DNA from: Chitinophagaceae bacterium
Lineage (GTDB): Bacteria > Bacteroidota > Bacteroidia > Chitinophagales > Chitinophagaceae
DNA: 64,000 bases
Assembly: GCA_027486835.1 (NCBI GenBank)
Contig: JAIXOJ010000010.1
Span: 1 to 64,000 of the forward strand
Reading direction: 5' to 3'
Shown: in pieces, positions 53,293 through 62,488 of the stretch
Layout of the letters: each line of letters starts with the position of its first letter
How positions within the stretch are numbered: the first letter of the stretch is position 1
The notes under the pieces: model-generated
What the model saw: the letters and a program-made list of their open reading frames with translations, nothing else
What the model was told of the DNA's origin: nothing
Database searches by the model: none
Made by a program: the position numbers and the translations under genes

Positions 53293-55287
53293 ATGAAGAA
53301 AAGGGTTGTTTTTTGTTTTAGTTTGTTTTGTATAGTGTTGCGTGCGCAAGCCCAAAGTTTTACGGTTTTATCGCCCAATAAAGATATTCGGGTATTGGTA
53401 AAATCCGATGCGGAGATTAGCTATGAGGTGTTTTTTCAAGAAAAACGTATTTCGGGTGCCAATCCTTTGGCATTGTCCATTACCGATGGAAAAATACTCG
53501 GGCAAAACAGTCAGTTGAAGGATAGCAAAACCAAGTCTGTCAATCAAGTTGTAACCCCCGTTTATGGCATGGCAAAAAATTATCAGGATAATTACAACGA
53601 GTTGCTATTAAGCTATTCGGATGATTTTTCCGTGGTTTTTAGGGTATATAACAATGGGGTGGCTTATCGTTTTATTACCAATCTTGCAGGTGATATTAAA
53701 GTAAAGGATGAAATTGTCAATTATCGCTTTGAATCCGATGTAAAAAGTTGGTTGCTGAATTTGCCATTTCAAAACAGTTACGAAGAAAACTATTTGACAA
53801 AAACAGTATCCTATTTGGATTCCAATAAAATGGCAGGATTGCCGATGTTGGTCGAGAACAAAGGGGTTAAAGTGGCCATAACCGAAGCCGATTTGTTGGA
53901 TTATGGGGCATTATACCTCACCTACAATGGTCAAAATAGCTTGAAAGGAGTTTTCCCTAAATATGTTTCCAAGGATACCATCGGGGGCTGTTGTCCCAAT
54001 TTCGAGAAAATACCTGTTCAAAGGGCAGACTATATCGCTGCTACTTCCGGCAAACGTTCCTTTCCTTGGCGATTGATGATCATTGCGGAAAAAGACAAGG
54101 ATTTATTGTACAACAATTTGGTGTATTTATTGGCGGCTGACAATAAAATCGGGGATGCCAGTTGGGTAAAACCGGGAAAAGTGGCTTGGGATTGGTGGAG
54201 TGCCAACAACCTAACGGGCGTGGATTTTAAATCGGGTTTTAATACCGAAACCTACAAATATTTCATTGATTTTGCCTCCCGTAATGGCATTGAATACATC
54301 AATATGGACGAGGGTTGGAGCGACCAATTCGATTTGCTTAAACTGAATGATGGTACGGTTAAAGTAAACACCAGTAGTTCCCAAGGTAGTAAATTAGATA
54401 TGCCTTATTTATTTAAGTATGCCAAGGAAAAAAAGGTAGGTATATTCCTTTGGTGTGTATGGCATACCCTCGACAGGCAAATGAACGAGGCCTTGGACCA
54501 ATTTGAAAAATGGGGGGTCAAGGGACTAAAGGTTGATTTTATGAGCCGGGACGACCAAACCGTTGTGAATTTTTATGAAAGGCTGGCAAAAGAAGCCGCC
54601 AAAAGAAAAATGCTCCTCAATTTTCATGGGGCATTTAAACCAACCGGATTGGAACGCACTTATCCCAATGTCATCAACAGGGAAGCGGTTCAGGGGTTGG
54701 AGTTCGACAAGTTTACCGCAAAGGCCGATCCTGAAAATGCGGCACATATTCCCTTCATCCGCATGTTGGCAGGCCCGATGGACTACACGCCGGGCGGCTT
54801 GTACAACGCCAACCTAAAAGATTTCAAAGTGAGCAAAAGCAGGCCCATGACCCTTGGTACCCGTTGCCACCAATTGGCCATGTTTACCCTTTTTTATGCA
54901 CCCTTGGAAATGTTGAGCGATGCACCGACCGCTTACGAAAAAGAGCCGGTGATATTAAATTACCTAGCCAAAATGCCTACCGTTTGGGACGAGACCATTC
55001 CTTTGGATGGAAAAGTGGGCGACTATGCCGTCATTGCCCGTAGAAAGGGAAACAATTGGTACATCGCAGGCTTGACCGATTGGACCGAGAGAAAGGTTGA
55101 ATTGTCGTTTCCTTTCCTAAAGGCCAACACCAGCTATCAAGCAACGGTTTTTACAGATGGTATCAATGCCAATAGGGTAGGGGACGATTATCAATTCAAT
55201 AAAAAGCAAGTAAAACAAGGGGATAATATCACTATTTCAATGGCGCAAGGTGGTGGTTTTTCAATGGTGTTGACGCCTAGTAAATAA
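53293..55287 (+). CDS. GH97 family, probable retaining alpha-galactosidase type
   Basis: A 664-aa exported protein. The ATG at 53293 gives signal peptide MKKRVVFCFSLFCIVLRAQAQ; an ATG at 53275 would overlap the GH29 gene. The N-terminal beta-sandwich (SPNKDIRVLV, NNGVAYRF) is followed by a TIM barrel with WDWWSANNLTG, EYINMDEGWSD, FLWCVWHTLD, GLKVDFMSRDDQ (D415) and NREAVQGLEF (E464), then GPMDYTPGG. In GH97 the KVDF aspartate is the nucleophile of the retaining alpha-galactosidase branch, whereas the inverting SusB branch uses Glu residues instead. That reading fits galactomannan side-chain removal next to GH26 and mannosidase; biochemical proof is absent. Confidence 0.88.
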   Translation: MKKRVVFCFSLFCIVLRAQAQSFTVLSPNKDIRVLVKSDAEISYEVFFQEKRISGANPLALSITDGKILGQNSQLKDSKTKSVNQVVTPVYGMAKNYQDNYNELLLSYSDDFSVVFRVYNNGVAYRFITNLAGDIKVKDEIVNYRFESDVKSWLLNLPFQNSYEENYLTKTVSYLDSNKMAGLPMLVENKGVKVAITEADLLDYGALYLTYNGQNSLKGVFPKYVSKDTIGGCCPNFEKIPVQRADYIAATSGKRSFPWRLMIIAEKDKDLLYNNLVYLLAADNKIGDASWVKPGKVAWDWWSANNLTGVDFKSGFNTETYKYFIDFASRNGIEYINMDEGWSDQFDLLKLNDGTVKVNTSSSQGSKLDMPYLFKYAKEKKVGIFLWCVWHTLDRQMNEALDQFEKWGVKGLKVDFMSRDDQTVVNFYERLAKEAAKRKMLLNFHGAFKPTGLERTYPNVINREAVQGLEFDKFTAKADPENAAHIPFIRMLAGPMDYTPGGLYNANLKDFKVSKSRPMTLGTRCHQLAMFTLFYAPLEMLSDAPTAYEKEPVILNYLAKMPTVWDETIPLDGKVGDYAVIARRKGNNWYIAGLTDWTERKVELSFPFLKANTSYQATVFTDGINANRVGDDYQFNKKQVKQGDNITISMAQGGGFSMVLTPSK

Positions 55288-55472
55288 GATCTGGAAATTG
55301 TTTGTTCGCTCATTAAACTATCTAGGGCTTTAAGCTCTGTAAAATATTTAGTGCGAGCAATAAAATCCAATTAAATAGAAAAAAAAAGAAGTTGTGCCTA
55401 ATAAAATATCATTTAAAACGAGGTACAATAGAATCAATCGGTCCAAACATGGAAATCACTAAATCAGTGGTT

Positions 55473-55480
55473 TACATTTG
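55473..55480 (+). promoter_or_regulatory. Candidate Bacteroidota -7 box before GH3
   Basis: TACATTTG is an exact TAnnTTTG match placed 49 bases before the ATG at 55522. No good -33 element is seen. It would start a transcript carrying GH3, PL8 and the heparinase-like lyase. Confidence 0.4.
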
Positions 55481-55521
55481 GGCTGATATCTCAAAAATTG
55501 TTGAAGAAAAGTTGTAGAAAT

Positions 55522-58131
55522 ATGAAAAAAGGAATGGCTGTTTGCCTTGCTTTGGTTTTGTTGTTGTCGATGCCTTTTGCCCAAAAAGAGGCGGCGGTTA
55601 GTTATACCGATGAAAATCTAAGCGTGGAGCAACGCGTGAGCGATTTGGTAGCAAAATTGACGCTACCGCAAAAGATCAAACTTCTCCAATACCGATCTAC
55701 CGCCATTGATTCCAACGGTGTAAAAGTGCCCGCTTACAATTGGTGGAACGAGTGTTTGCACGGCGTGGCAAGGGCAGGCAAGGCAACCGTGTTTCCACAG
55801 GCAATTGGGTTGGCAGCAACTTGGGACACGGCGTTGATCTTCAAAGTAGCGGATGCCATTTCCGACGAAGCAAGGGCCAAATACAACTATTTTTCATCCA
55901 AAGGACAGCGGGGCATCTATCAGGGATTGAATTTTTGGACGCCCAATATCAACATTTTCAGGGATCCAAGGTGGGGCAGGGGCATGGAAACCTATGGCGA
56001 AGACCCTTTTTTAACCGGAAAAATTGCTGCATCTTTTGTTCGGGGCTTGCAAGGGAATAATCCCAACTATTTCAAAACCATTGCCACCATCAAACATTTT
56101 GTGGTTCATAGCGGCCCGGAATCCAGCCGCCACCGCTTCAATGCCAACGTGAGCGACTATGACTTTTACAATACTTACACCCCTGCATTTAAAAGGGTAA
56201 TCGAGGAAGCGGGCGTCTATTCTTTGATGTGCGCCTATAATCGTTTTCGCGACAAACCTTGCTGTGGGAGCGATTTTTTGTTGACCGATTTACTGAGAAA
56301 ACAATGGGGCTTTAAAGGATTTATCGTAACGGATTGCGGTGCGGTGGATGATTTTTATAAAAAAGAAACCCATCAAGTGGTAGCCACCCCGGAAGAAGCA
56401 TCCGCATTGGCAATTAAAGCAGGGGTTGACTTGGAATGCGGCGATATTTTCAACGCGATTGATAAGGCCATCGAAAAAAAATTGATCACGGAAGCGGAAT
56501 TGGATGTAGCCTTGAAACGTCTTTTTACCGCTCGGTTCAAACTGGGACTGTTTGATGAAAAATCCAAATTGCCCTTTAACCAAATACCTTTTTCCGTAGT
56601 GGAAAGCGCGGCCAATCAACAGTTGGCATTGGAAGCTGCTAAAAAATCAATTGTACTTTTAAAGAACGAAAAAAACGCTTTGCCGTTGGGCAAGGGTTTG
56701 AAAACCTTGGCCATTATCGGCCCAAATGCCGATGACGAAGAAACGATCTTGGCCAATTACCACGGGTTTTCTTCCCACACGGTTACTCCCCTAAAAGGAA
56801 TAACTAAAAAGCTTCCAAATACCAAAATACTATATGCCAAAGGTTGTGCCCATGCGGACGGACTGCCCACTTATGAAATCATACCCTCTACATTTTTGTT
56901 TGCCGATGCGGGCCAAAAATCCCAAGGGTTGAAAGCAACCTATTACAGCAACCTCCAATTCAAAGGCGAACCCGTATTATCTAAAATCGATACGCTTATT
57001 CATTTTAATTGGATAGAAAAATTGCCTGCCGCAAAGCTCAATCCCTTTGGTTTTTCCGTGGTTTGGGAAGGTTTCATAACTGCCCCAACTTCTGGCAATT
57101 ACACGTTGGATGTTTTTGGCAGCAACGATGTAGAGCTATATCTGAACAACAAGAAATTATTGGAATTGCACAACACCCACGAGCCCAACCACAGCTATGC
57201 CAACATCGAATTAAAGAAGAACGAATTGCAACAAATCAAAGTAAAATACGTCAACAGAGGCAGCAATCCATTGATAACCTTGAATTGGCAAAGACCGGAT
57301 TGGAATTTATTGGACGAAGCGATGGAAGTTGCCAAAAAAGCTGATGCCGTGGTGCTTTGCATGGGCCTTTCCCCAAGGATTGAAGGCGAGGAAATGAAAA
57401 TTAAATTGGATGGTTTCGATGGGGGCGACAGGGTGAAATTGGCATTGCCACAAGTGCAACAAAACCTCATTAAAAACATAGCGGCATTGGGTAAACCCGT
57501 GGTCTTGGTATTGTTGAACGGAAGCGCGGTGGCCATCAATTGGGAAAAAGACAACCTGCCTGCGATACTGGAAAGCTTTTATGGCGGTCAAGCGGCGGGA
57601 ACTGCCATTGCCGATGTGCTTTTTGGCGATTACAATCCTTCTGGAAAACTGCCCGTTACCTTCTATCGTTCCGAATCGGATCTGCCCGCTTTTGATGATT
57701 ACAATATGCAAGGACGGACCTATCGTTATTTTACGGGAAAGCCCTTGTTCCCCTTTGGTTTCGGATTGAGCTATACCAAGTTTGAATTTAGCAAAATCGC
57801 CGTCCAGAAAAAGCAAGTTGGCAACAAATCGGTTTATGCAGTGGAAGCCAACATCAAAAACATTGGCAATTTTGATGGGGAGGAAGTGGCCCAGCTATAC
57901 ATAAAATCCAAGGAAAGCAAAACGACCTCGCCGAATTGTTCCTTGAAATCATTTCAACGGGTTGCGCTGAAAAAAGGGGAAACCAAAAAACTGGTTTTTA
58001 ACCTAAGCGAAACTGATTTTTACGAGCAATTGGCCAATGATCAATGGAACAAATCCAATCAGCAGTTTGAGATTTTTATTGATGGCGGGCAACCGGGTTT
58101 AGGCTCTTTAAAGAAAGACATTCGCTTGTAA
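55522..58131 (+). CDS. GH3 enzyme with PA14 insert (xylosidase/glucosidase type)
   Basis: An 869-aa exported protein; the ATG at 55522 starts a signal peptide ending MPFAQ. Blocks: YNWWNECLHGVARAGKATVF, WTPNINIFRDPRWGRGMETY, KHFVVHSGPESSRHRFNANV, and nucleophile D271 in FIVTDCGAVDDF. A PA14 domain (about 475-605: LKATYYSNLQFKGEPV, WEGFITAPTSGNYTLDVFGS) interrupts the second domain, as in many beta-xylosidase and beta-glucosidase members. FGFGLSYTKFEF starts the C-terminal fibronectin-III-like domain. WNECLHGV is typical of the xylosidase/arabinofuranosidase branch, so beta-xylosidase is the first guess. It leads a close-packed group with the two lyase genes. Confidence 0.9.
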   Translation: MKKGMAVCLALVLLLSMPFAQKEAAVSYTDENLSVEQRVSDLVAKLTLPQKIKLLQYRSTAIDSNGVKVPAYNWWNECLHGVARAGKATVFPQAIGLAATWDTALIFKVADAISDEARAKYNYFSSKGQRGIYQGLNFWTPNINIFRDPRWGRGMETYGEDPFLTGKIAASFVRGLQGNNPNYFKTIATIKHFVVHSGPESSRHRFNANVSDYDFYNTYTPAFKRVIEEAGVYSLMCAYNRFRDKPCCGSDFLLTDLLRKQWGFKGFIVTDCGAVDDFYKKETHQVVATPEEASALAIKAGVDLECGDIFNAIDKAIEKKLITEAELDVALKRLFTARFKLGLFDEKSKLPFNQIPFSVVESAANQQLALEAAKKSIVLLKNEKNALPLGKGLKTLAIIGPNADDEETILANYHGFSSHTVTPLKGITKKLPNTKILYAKGCAHADGLPTYEIIPSTFLFADAGQKSQGLKATYYSNLQFKGEPVLSKIDTLIHFNWIEKLPAAKLNPFGFSVVWEGFITAPTSGNYTLDVFGSNDVELYLNNKKLLELHNTHEPNHSYANIELKKNELQQIKVKYVNRGSNPLITLNWQRPDWNLLDEAMEVAKKADAVVLCMGLSPRIEGEEMKIKLDGFDGGDRVKLALPQVQQNLIKNIAALGKPVVLVLLNGSAVAINWEKDNLPAILESFYGGQAAGTAIADVLFGDYNPSGKLPVTFYRSESDLPAFDDYNMQGRTYRYFTGKPLFPFGFGLSYTKFEFSKIAVQKKQVGNKSVYAVEANIKNIGNFDGEEVAQLYIKSKESKTTSPNCSLKSFQRVALKKGETKKLVFNLSETDFYEQLANDQWNKSNQQFEIFIDGGQPGLGSLKKDIRL

Positions 58132-58169
58132 TATTCTTGTATTTATTTTTCATCCACATATACGCCCAT

Positions 58170-60338
58170 ATGAATATCGATAAGCGGTGGTTATTGATGC
58201 TATGCTTTTGTTTGCTTGCCTTAAACAATGTTTTTGGGCAAGTGGATAAACTCACAGCCACCATCCAAGCAGGCATTTTAAAATCGAATGTGAATGATAA
58301 TAACATCTCAAAATACCTCAGCGAACAATACAAAGAAGACGGTAGTTGGAGCGATATTGATTATTCCAGTACCGTCAAAACCAACTGGCCTCCAAGCGAC
58401 CACATCAAAAGATTGAAGGAACTTTGCATTGCCTACAATTCTTCTAAAAGTAAATTCTATCAAGACAGTGAATTGAAATCTAAAATCCAAGCCTTGTTCA
58501 ATTATTACAACAGCAAGCAACCTGTTTCAACCAATTGGTGGTGGCAGGCCATTGGGGTGCCATTGAATTATGCAGAGGCTTTGATAATTATGAAACGAAA
58601 GGACTCTTATGGTTTTGACCAAGCAACTTTGGTTCAATTGGCAGACCAAGGGTTGTTATTCTATCAAGCAGCAGCGAAAAAATATCCTATGGCAACAACG
58701 GGTACTAATCAGTCTTGGCTGTTAAAAACCTCTATCGCCAAAGCTTGTATCAACAATGATGAAACAGAGGTAAAAGACAATTTTGATACAGCCTTTGCCA
58801 ACCTGAAAATATTTGAAGGAAAAGGCGAGGGAATTAAGATAGATAAAAGCTTTGCGCAACATGGGTTGCAACTATATACTTATGGTTATGGAAGGGTTTA
58901 TTTAGATGATATTACCTATTATCTTGAAATTGTAAAAGGAACCTATTTTGAACCAGATAGCACCAAAACACAGTTGATGATTGATTTGGTCTTGGATGGT
59001 TTTCAATGGTTTGACCACAAAAAAGCCTTTGATTTTGGTGCCAATGGAAGGGAGATTTCGAGAAAAACCAATAGTTTATCCTCCACATCTTTAAAGACTT
59101 CTATTGAACGTTTGCTCAAACTAAGCAATTATAGAATCAATGAATTAAAATACTTTTTAGACTATTTGTCGGGCAAAAAATCAACCTTCCAAAGCCCAGG
59201 CAACAAGCACTTTTGGAAAGCAGATATGATGGTGCAGCATGGTGCCAATTTTTATCTCTCTGCCAAAACACCTTCCAATAGAACCATCGGTACTGAATCA
59301 GGAAACGATGAAAACATAAAAAGCAAATACCTGCCATGGGGAGCAACAAACATCATGGTGGAAGGCAATGAATACCAAAATTTGATGCCCGTGTGGGATT
59401 GGGCAAGGATTCCAGGTGTAACCAACGAATTGGAGGAGGTTATGCCCTATAAAAAAACAGGGTTTTACACCTATAATCAAACAACCAACTTTGCAGGCGG
59501 AGTTTCAAACAGCACTTTTGGATTAACGGTCTATGATTATAAAAGAGATTCCATCAATGCCAAAAAAGCCTATTTCTTCACCCCAGATGGCATGTATTGT
59601 ATGGGAACAAGTATTGCATCCCTAAAAAAAGACAGTACCAACCCCATCATAACATCCGTCAATCAATGTAAATCTGTTGGAAAAGTGTTTGTTAACAACG
59701 GCATCGAAACTAGCACTTTCAATGATGAAAAATCACAGACAGAACCAATAAAATGGGTACACCATAACAAAGTGGGGTATTATTTCCCTGAAAAAAATCC
59801 CATTCAAGTAATCAACCAAATGCAATCAGGCAGTTGGTACGACATCAACCGTTCCCAAGATAAAACCCTATTGAAAGAAAAGGTGTTTGGTGTAATTGTC
59901 AATCATGGAAATAAGCCAAGCAATGCTGCTTATGAATACATCGTTGTTCCAGACAAAAACATAGAGGACTTTGAAAAATTTGTTCAGACAAATCCCTTTT
60001 TAAAATTAGCAAACTCAAATGCTGTTCAGGCCGTTGTGGATGTAAAAAATCAAGTATTTGCCTATTCTTTTTATTCAAAATCACAAGCTCAGTTTGATAA
60101 CAAATTCACCATATCCGTAGATAAACCATGTTTGATTTTGATTCAAAAAAAGGATAAAGAATCCTATCAAATTTCAGTAGCCGACCCCTCCCAAACGCTG
60201 GAAGAAGTGGTATTAACCATCTCTAAGAAGTTAAGCGGAAAAGGCATTATCAATTCATCAAATAAGGAAACTACCATAAAATTTTCATTACCCAAAGGCG
60301 ACGAAAAAGGCAAAACAATAACAGAAATCTTTAACTAA
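58170..60338 (+). CDS. PL8 polysaccharide lyase
   Basis: A 722-aa exported protein, starting at 58170 (MNIDKRWLLMLCFCLLALNNVFGQ); an in-frame ATG at 58137 would add 11 residues. The (alpha/alpha)5-type toroid carries NWWWQAIGVPLNY, the catalytic DKSFAQHGLQLYTYGYG block (H231, and Y240 as likely catalytic base/acid) and FGANGREISRK (R294, E295). The beta-sandwich half has GNEYQNLMPVWDWARIPG. PL8 cleaves hyaluronan, chondroitin or xanthan by beta-elimination. Its products carry unsaturated uronates, the substrates of GH105/GH88, three of which are in this window. Which polymer is attacked cannot be told. It starts 38 bp after GH3. Confidence 0.92.
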   Translation: MNIDKRWLLMLCFCLLALNNVFGQVDKLTATIQAGILKSNVNDNNISKYLSEQYKEDGSWSDIDYSSTVKTNWPPSDHIKRLKELCIAYNSSKSKFYQDSELKSKIQALFNYYNSKQPVSTNWWWQAIGVPLNYAEALIIMKRKDSYGFDQATLVQLADQGLLFYQAAAKKYPMATTGTNQSWLLKTSIAKACINNDETEVKDNFDTAFANLKIFEGKGEGIKIDKSFAQHGLQLYTYGYGRVYLDDITYYLEIVKGTYFEPDSTKTQLMIDLVLDGFQWFDHKKAFDFGANGREISRKTNSLSSTSLKTSIERLLKLSNYRINELKYFLDYLSGKKSTFQSPGNKHFWKADMMVQHGANFYLSAKTPSNRTIGTESGNDENIKSKYLPWGATNIMVEGNEYQNLMPVWDWARIPGVTNELEEVMPYKKTGFYTYNQTTNFAGGVSNSTFGLTVYDYKRDSINAKKAYFFTPDGMYCMGTSIASLKKDSTNPIITSVNQCKSVGKVFVNNGIETSTFNDEKSQTEPIKWVHHNKVGYYFPEKNPIQVINQMQSGSWYDINRSQDKTLLKEKVFGVIVNHGNKPSNAAYEYIVVPDKNIEDFEKFVQTNPFLKLANSNAVQAVVDVKNQVFAYSFYSKSQAQFDNKFTISVDKPCLILIQKKDKESYQISVADPSQTLEEVVLTISKKLSGKGIINSSNKETTIKFSLPKGDEKGKTITEIFN

Positions 60339-60376
60339 CAATAAGCAATAAGCATTAAGAATTTAGCATTATAAAA

Positions 60377-62206
60377 ATGAAACTACTCCTTCTACTCCCC
60401 ACCCTTTTCATTTTATCCTTTCAAACCGCTATAGCACAGCTATTTGAGGATGAAGCTTTGAAATCCAACATTCATCCATCTATCCTATTAAAAAAAGGAG
60501 AGGAGCAAGCCTTAAAGGAAGCCATTCAAGCCTCACCACAACTAACTATCGTTGAAAATGCCATAATAGAACAAGCCGACAAACTGCTTGAAAAACCCAC
60601 CCTAACTTATCAAAAAACAGGTAAGAGATTGCTTGATGTCTCAAGAGAATGTTTAAAAAGGGTTTTTTATTGGTCATATTGTTTTAGAATGTTGGGAGAA
60701 AAAAAATATGTACTAAGAACAGAACAAGAATTGTTAGCCGTTTCCAATTTTCCCGATTGGAATCCCTCCCATTTTTTGGATGTGGCAGAAATGACAATGG
60801 CTCTTTCAATTGGCTATGATTGGCTTTTTGATGAAATGTCCGAAGCTTCCCGACAAACCATAAGCACAGCCATAATTCAAAAAGGACTAATTGCCTCAAA
60901 AAATGAAAAGGATGCTTGGTTCCTAAAATCTGATAATAATTGGAACCAGGTGTGCAATGCTGGAATGTTGTTTGGAGCATTAGCAATAAGAGAAAAAGAA
61001 ACCGATTTAGCAAAATTTATAGTAGAACGTTCCTTACAATCAGTGAACCTACCCATGCAGCAATATGAACCCAATGGCAATTTCAATGAAGGCTATATGT
61101 ATTGGGGTTATGGCACTTCCTTCAATGTGATGATGATGGATGCTGCTGAGAAGTTTTTTGCTAAAGAATTATTTCCTAATAACAAGATGCAAGGCTTTAT
61201 GAAATCTGCTGATTATATGCTCCACATGGTTGGAACTTCATCAAAACCTTTCAACTATGGCGACTGCAACAACAATGTTCTTTTAAATCCACCCGTGTTT
61301 TGGTTTGCAAAAAGGAGTGTCAATGTGAGTTTGTTGTATAATGAATTAAAATTGATAAAAGCTGACAACAAAAGGCTAACAAACGAAAGATTATTACCTG
61401 CAGTTTTGCTTTGGGGGGCAGGATTAGAAATGGAAAAAGCACAAGCACCCCAAACCAATTTCTTTATTGGTAAAGGCGAGGCACCTGTTTGTTTGATGCG
61501 AACTTCTTGGACCAATCCGAATGCCATTTTTGTTGGTGTAAAAGCTGGTTCGCCATCCTCCAATCATGGCCACATGGACGTAGGAAGTTTTGTTTTAGAT
61601 GCCTTGGGCGAGCGTTGGGCAAGCGATTTTGGGATGCAGGATTATAATTCTTTAGAATCCAAAGGCTTGAAGATTTTTGATAAAAAGCAATCTTCCGACA
61701 GGTGGAAAGTGTTTAGATATACCAACCTAACCCATAATACCCTCGCTTTCAATGATTCTTTGCAGCGCATAAATGGCAAAGCAGTTTTTGAAAACTATAC
61801 CAACCAACAAAACATTTTGTCCTGCACCTCTAATCTTACTTCGGTGTATGATGGGCAGGTGAAAAGTGCTAAAAGAACCGTGTCTTTAAAAGATGATAAA
61901 ATGGTAGTCATAGAAGATGAAATAATTGCCAACAACCAATCCACCAAATTGAGGTGGAGTATGCTCACAGAAGCAAGCCCAACCTTAAATGAAAAAAATG
62001 GCGAAATACTCTTAACAATAAAAGAAAAACAATTACGTCTAAAAGTGAATGCCAATACAAAGTTTACCCTCAAAACCTGGACAACACAATCCACCAATAC
62101 TTATGACGCACCCAATCCTGGTACTATAATTATTGGCTTTGAAGCAGACCTTACCCCCAAGCAAGCAGCAACATTTAAAGTGAGCTTAGTGCCAATCGAA
62201 AAGTAA
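60377..62206 (+). CDS. Heparinase II/III superfamily lyase
   Basis: A 609-aa exported protein (signal peptide ending TAIAQ). The helical toroid (WNPSHFLDVAEMTMALSIGY, SDNNWNQVCNAGMLFGALAI, GNFNEGYMYWGYGTSF) is followed by the beta-domain with PSSNHGHMDVGSFVLDALGE and RYTNLTHNTLAFN, the two signatures of the heparinase II/III family. Tyr and His in these blocks are the expected catalytic residues. Family members cut heparin/heparan, alginate or other uronate polymers; PL15, PL17 and PL21 share the motifs. It is 38 bp after PL8, so two different lyases are probably made together. Confidence 0.88.
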   Translation: MKLLLLLPTLFILSFQTAIAQLFEDEALKSNIHPSILLKKGEEQALKEAIQASPQLTIVENAIIEQADKLLEKPTLTYQKTGKRLLDVSRECLKRVFYWSYCFRMLGEKKYVLRTEQELLAVSNFPDWNPSHFLDVAEMTMALSIGYDWLFDEMSEASRQTISTAIIQKGLIASKNEKDAWFLKSDNNWNQVCNAGMLFGALAIREKETDLAKFIVERSLQSVNLPMQQYEPNGNFNEGYMYWGYGTSFNVMMMDAAEKFFAKELFPNNKMQGFMKSADYMLHMVGTSSKPFNYGDCNNNVLLNPPVFWFAKRSVNVSLLYNELKLIKADNKRLTNERLLPAVLLWGAGLEMEKAQAPQTNFFIGKGEAPVCLMRTSWTNPNAIFVGVKAGSPSSNHGHMDVGSFVLDALGERWASDFGMQDYNSLESKGLKIFDKKQSSDRWKVFRYTNLTHNTLAFNDSLQRINGKAVFENYTNQQNILSCTSNLTSVYDGQVKSAKRTVSLKDDKMVVIEDEIIANNQSTKLRWSMLTEASPTLNEKNGEILLTIKEKQLRLKVNANTKFTLKTWTTQSTNTYDAPNPGTIIIGFEADLTPKQAATFKVSLVPIEK

Positions 62207-62488
62207 TGGTAATGGCGATTTTAGGAGTCAAATTTGCCAACGATATTTTCTATGACATATTTTAAACAAATCCCTTTGTCATAACCGTAGGCTATGTCTA
62301 TCCTCTAATAGGGGTTCTTCTTGTTTATTTTGATATTGATTCTTTATCCCTAAAATCATTTTTCGTCAGTTTGAAGTTCATTCTAATTCAGTTATAGTTC
62401 AAATTTGTCAATCAATTAAGTTCAAAAAATGTATCTAAAAGTGTTGTTTTATTACAGTTGTTCTTTCTTTTCATCTATTGGTTTCTCT

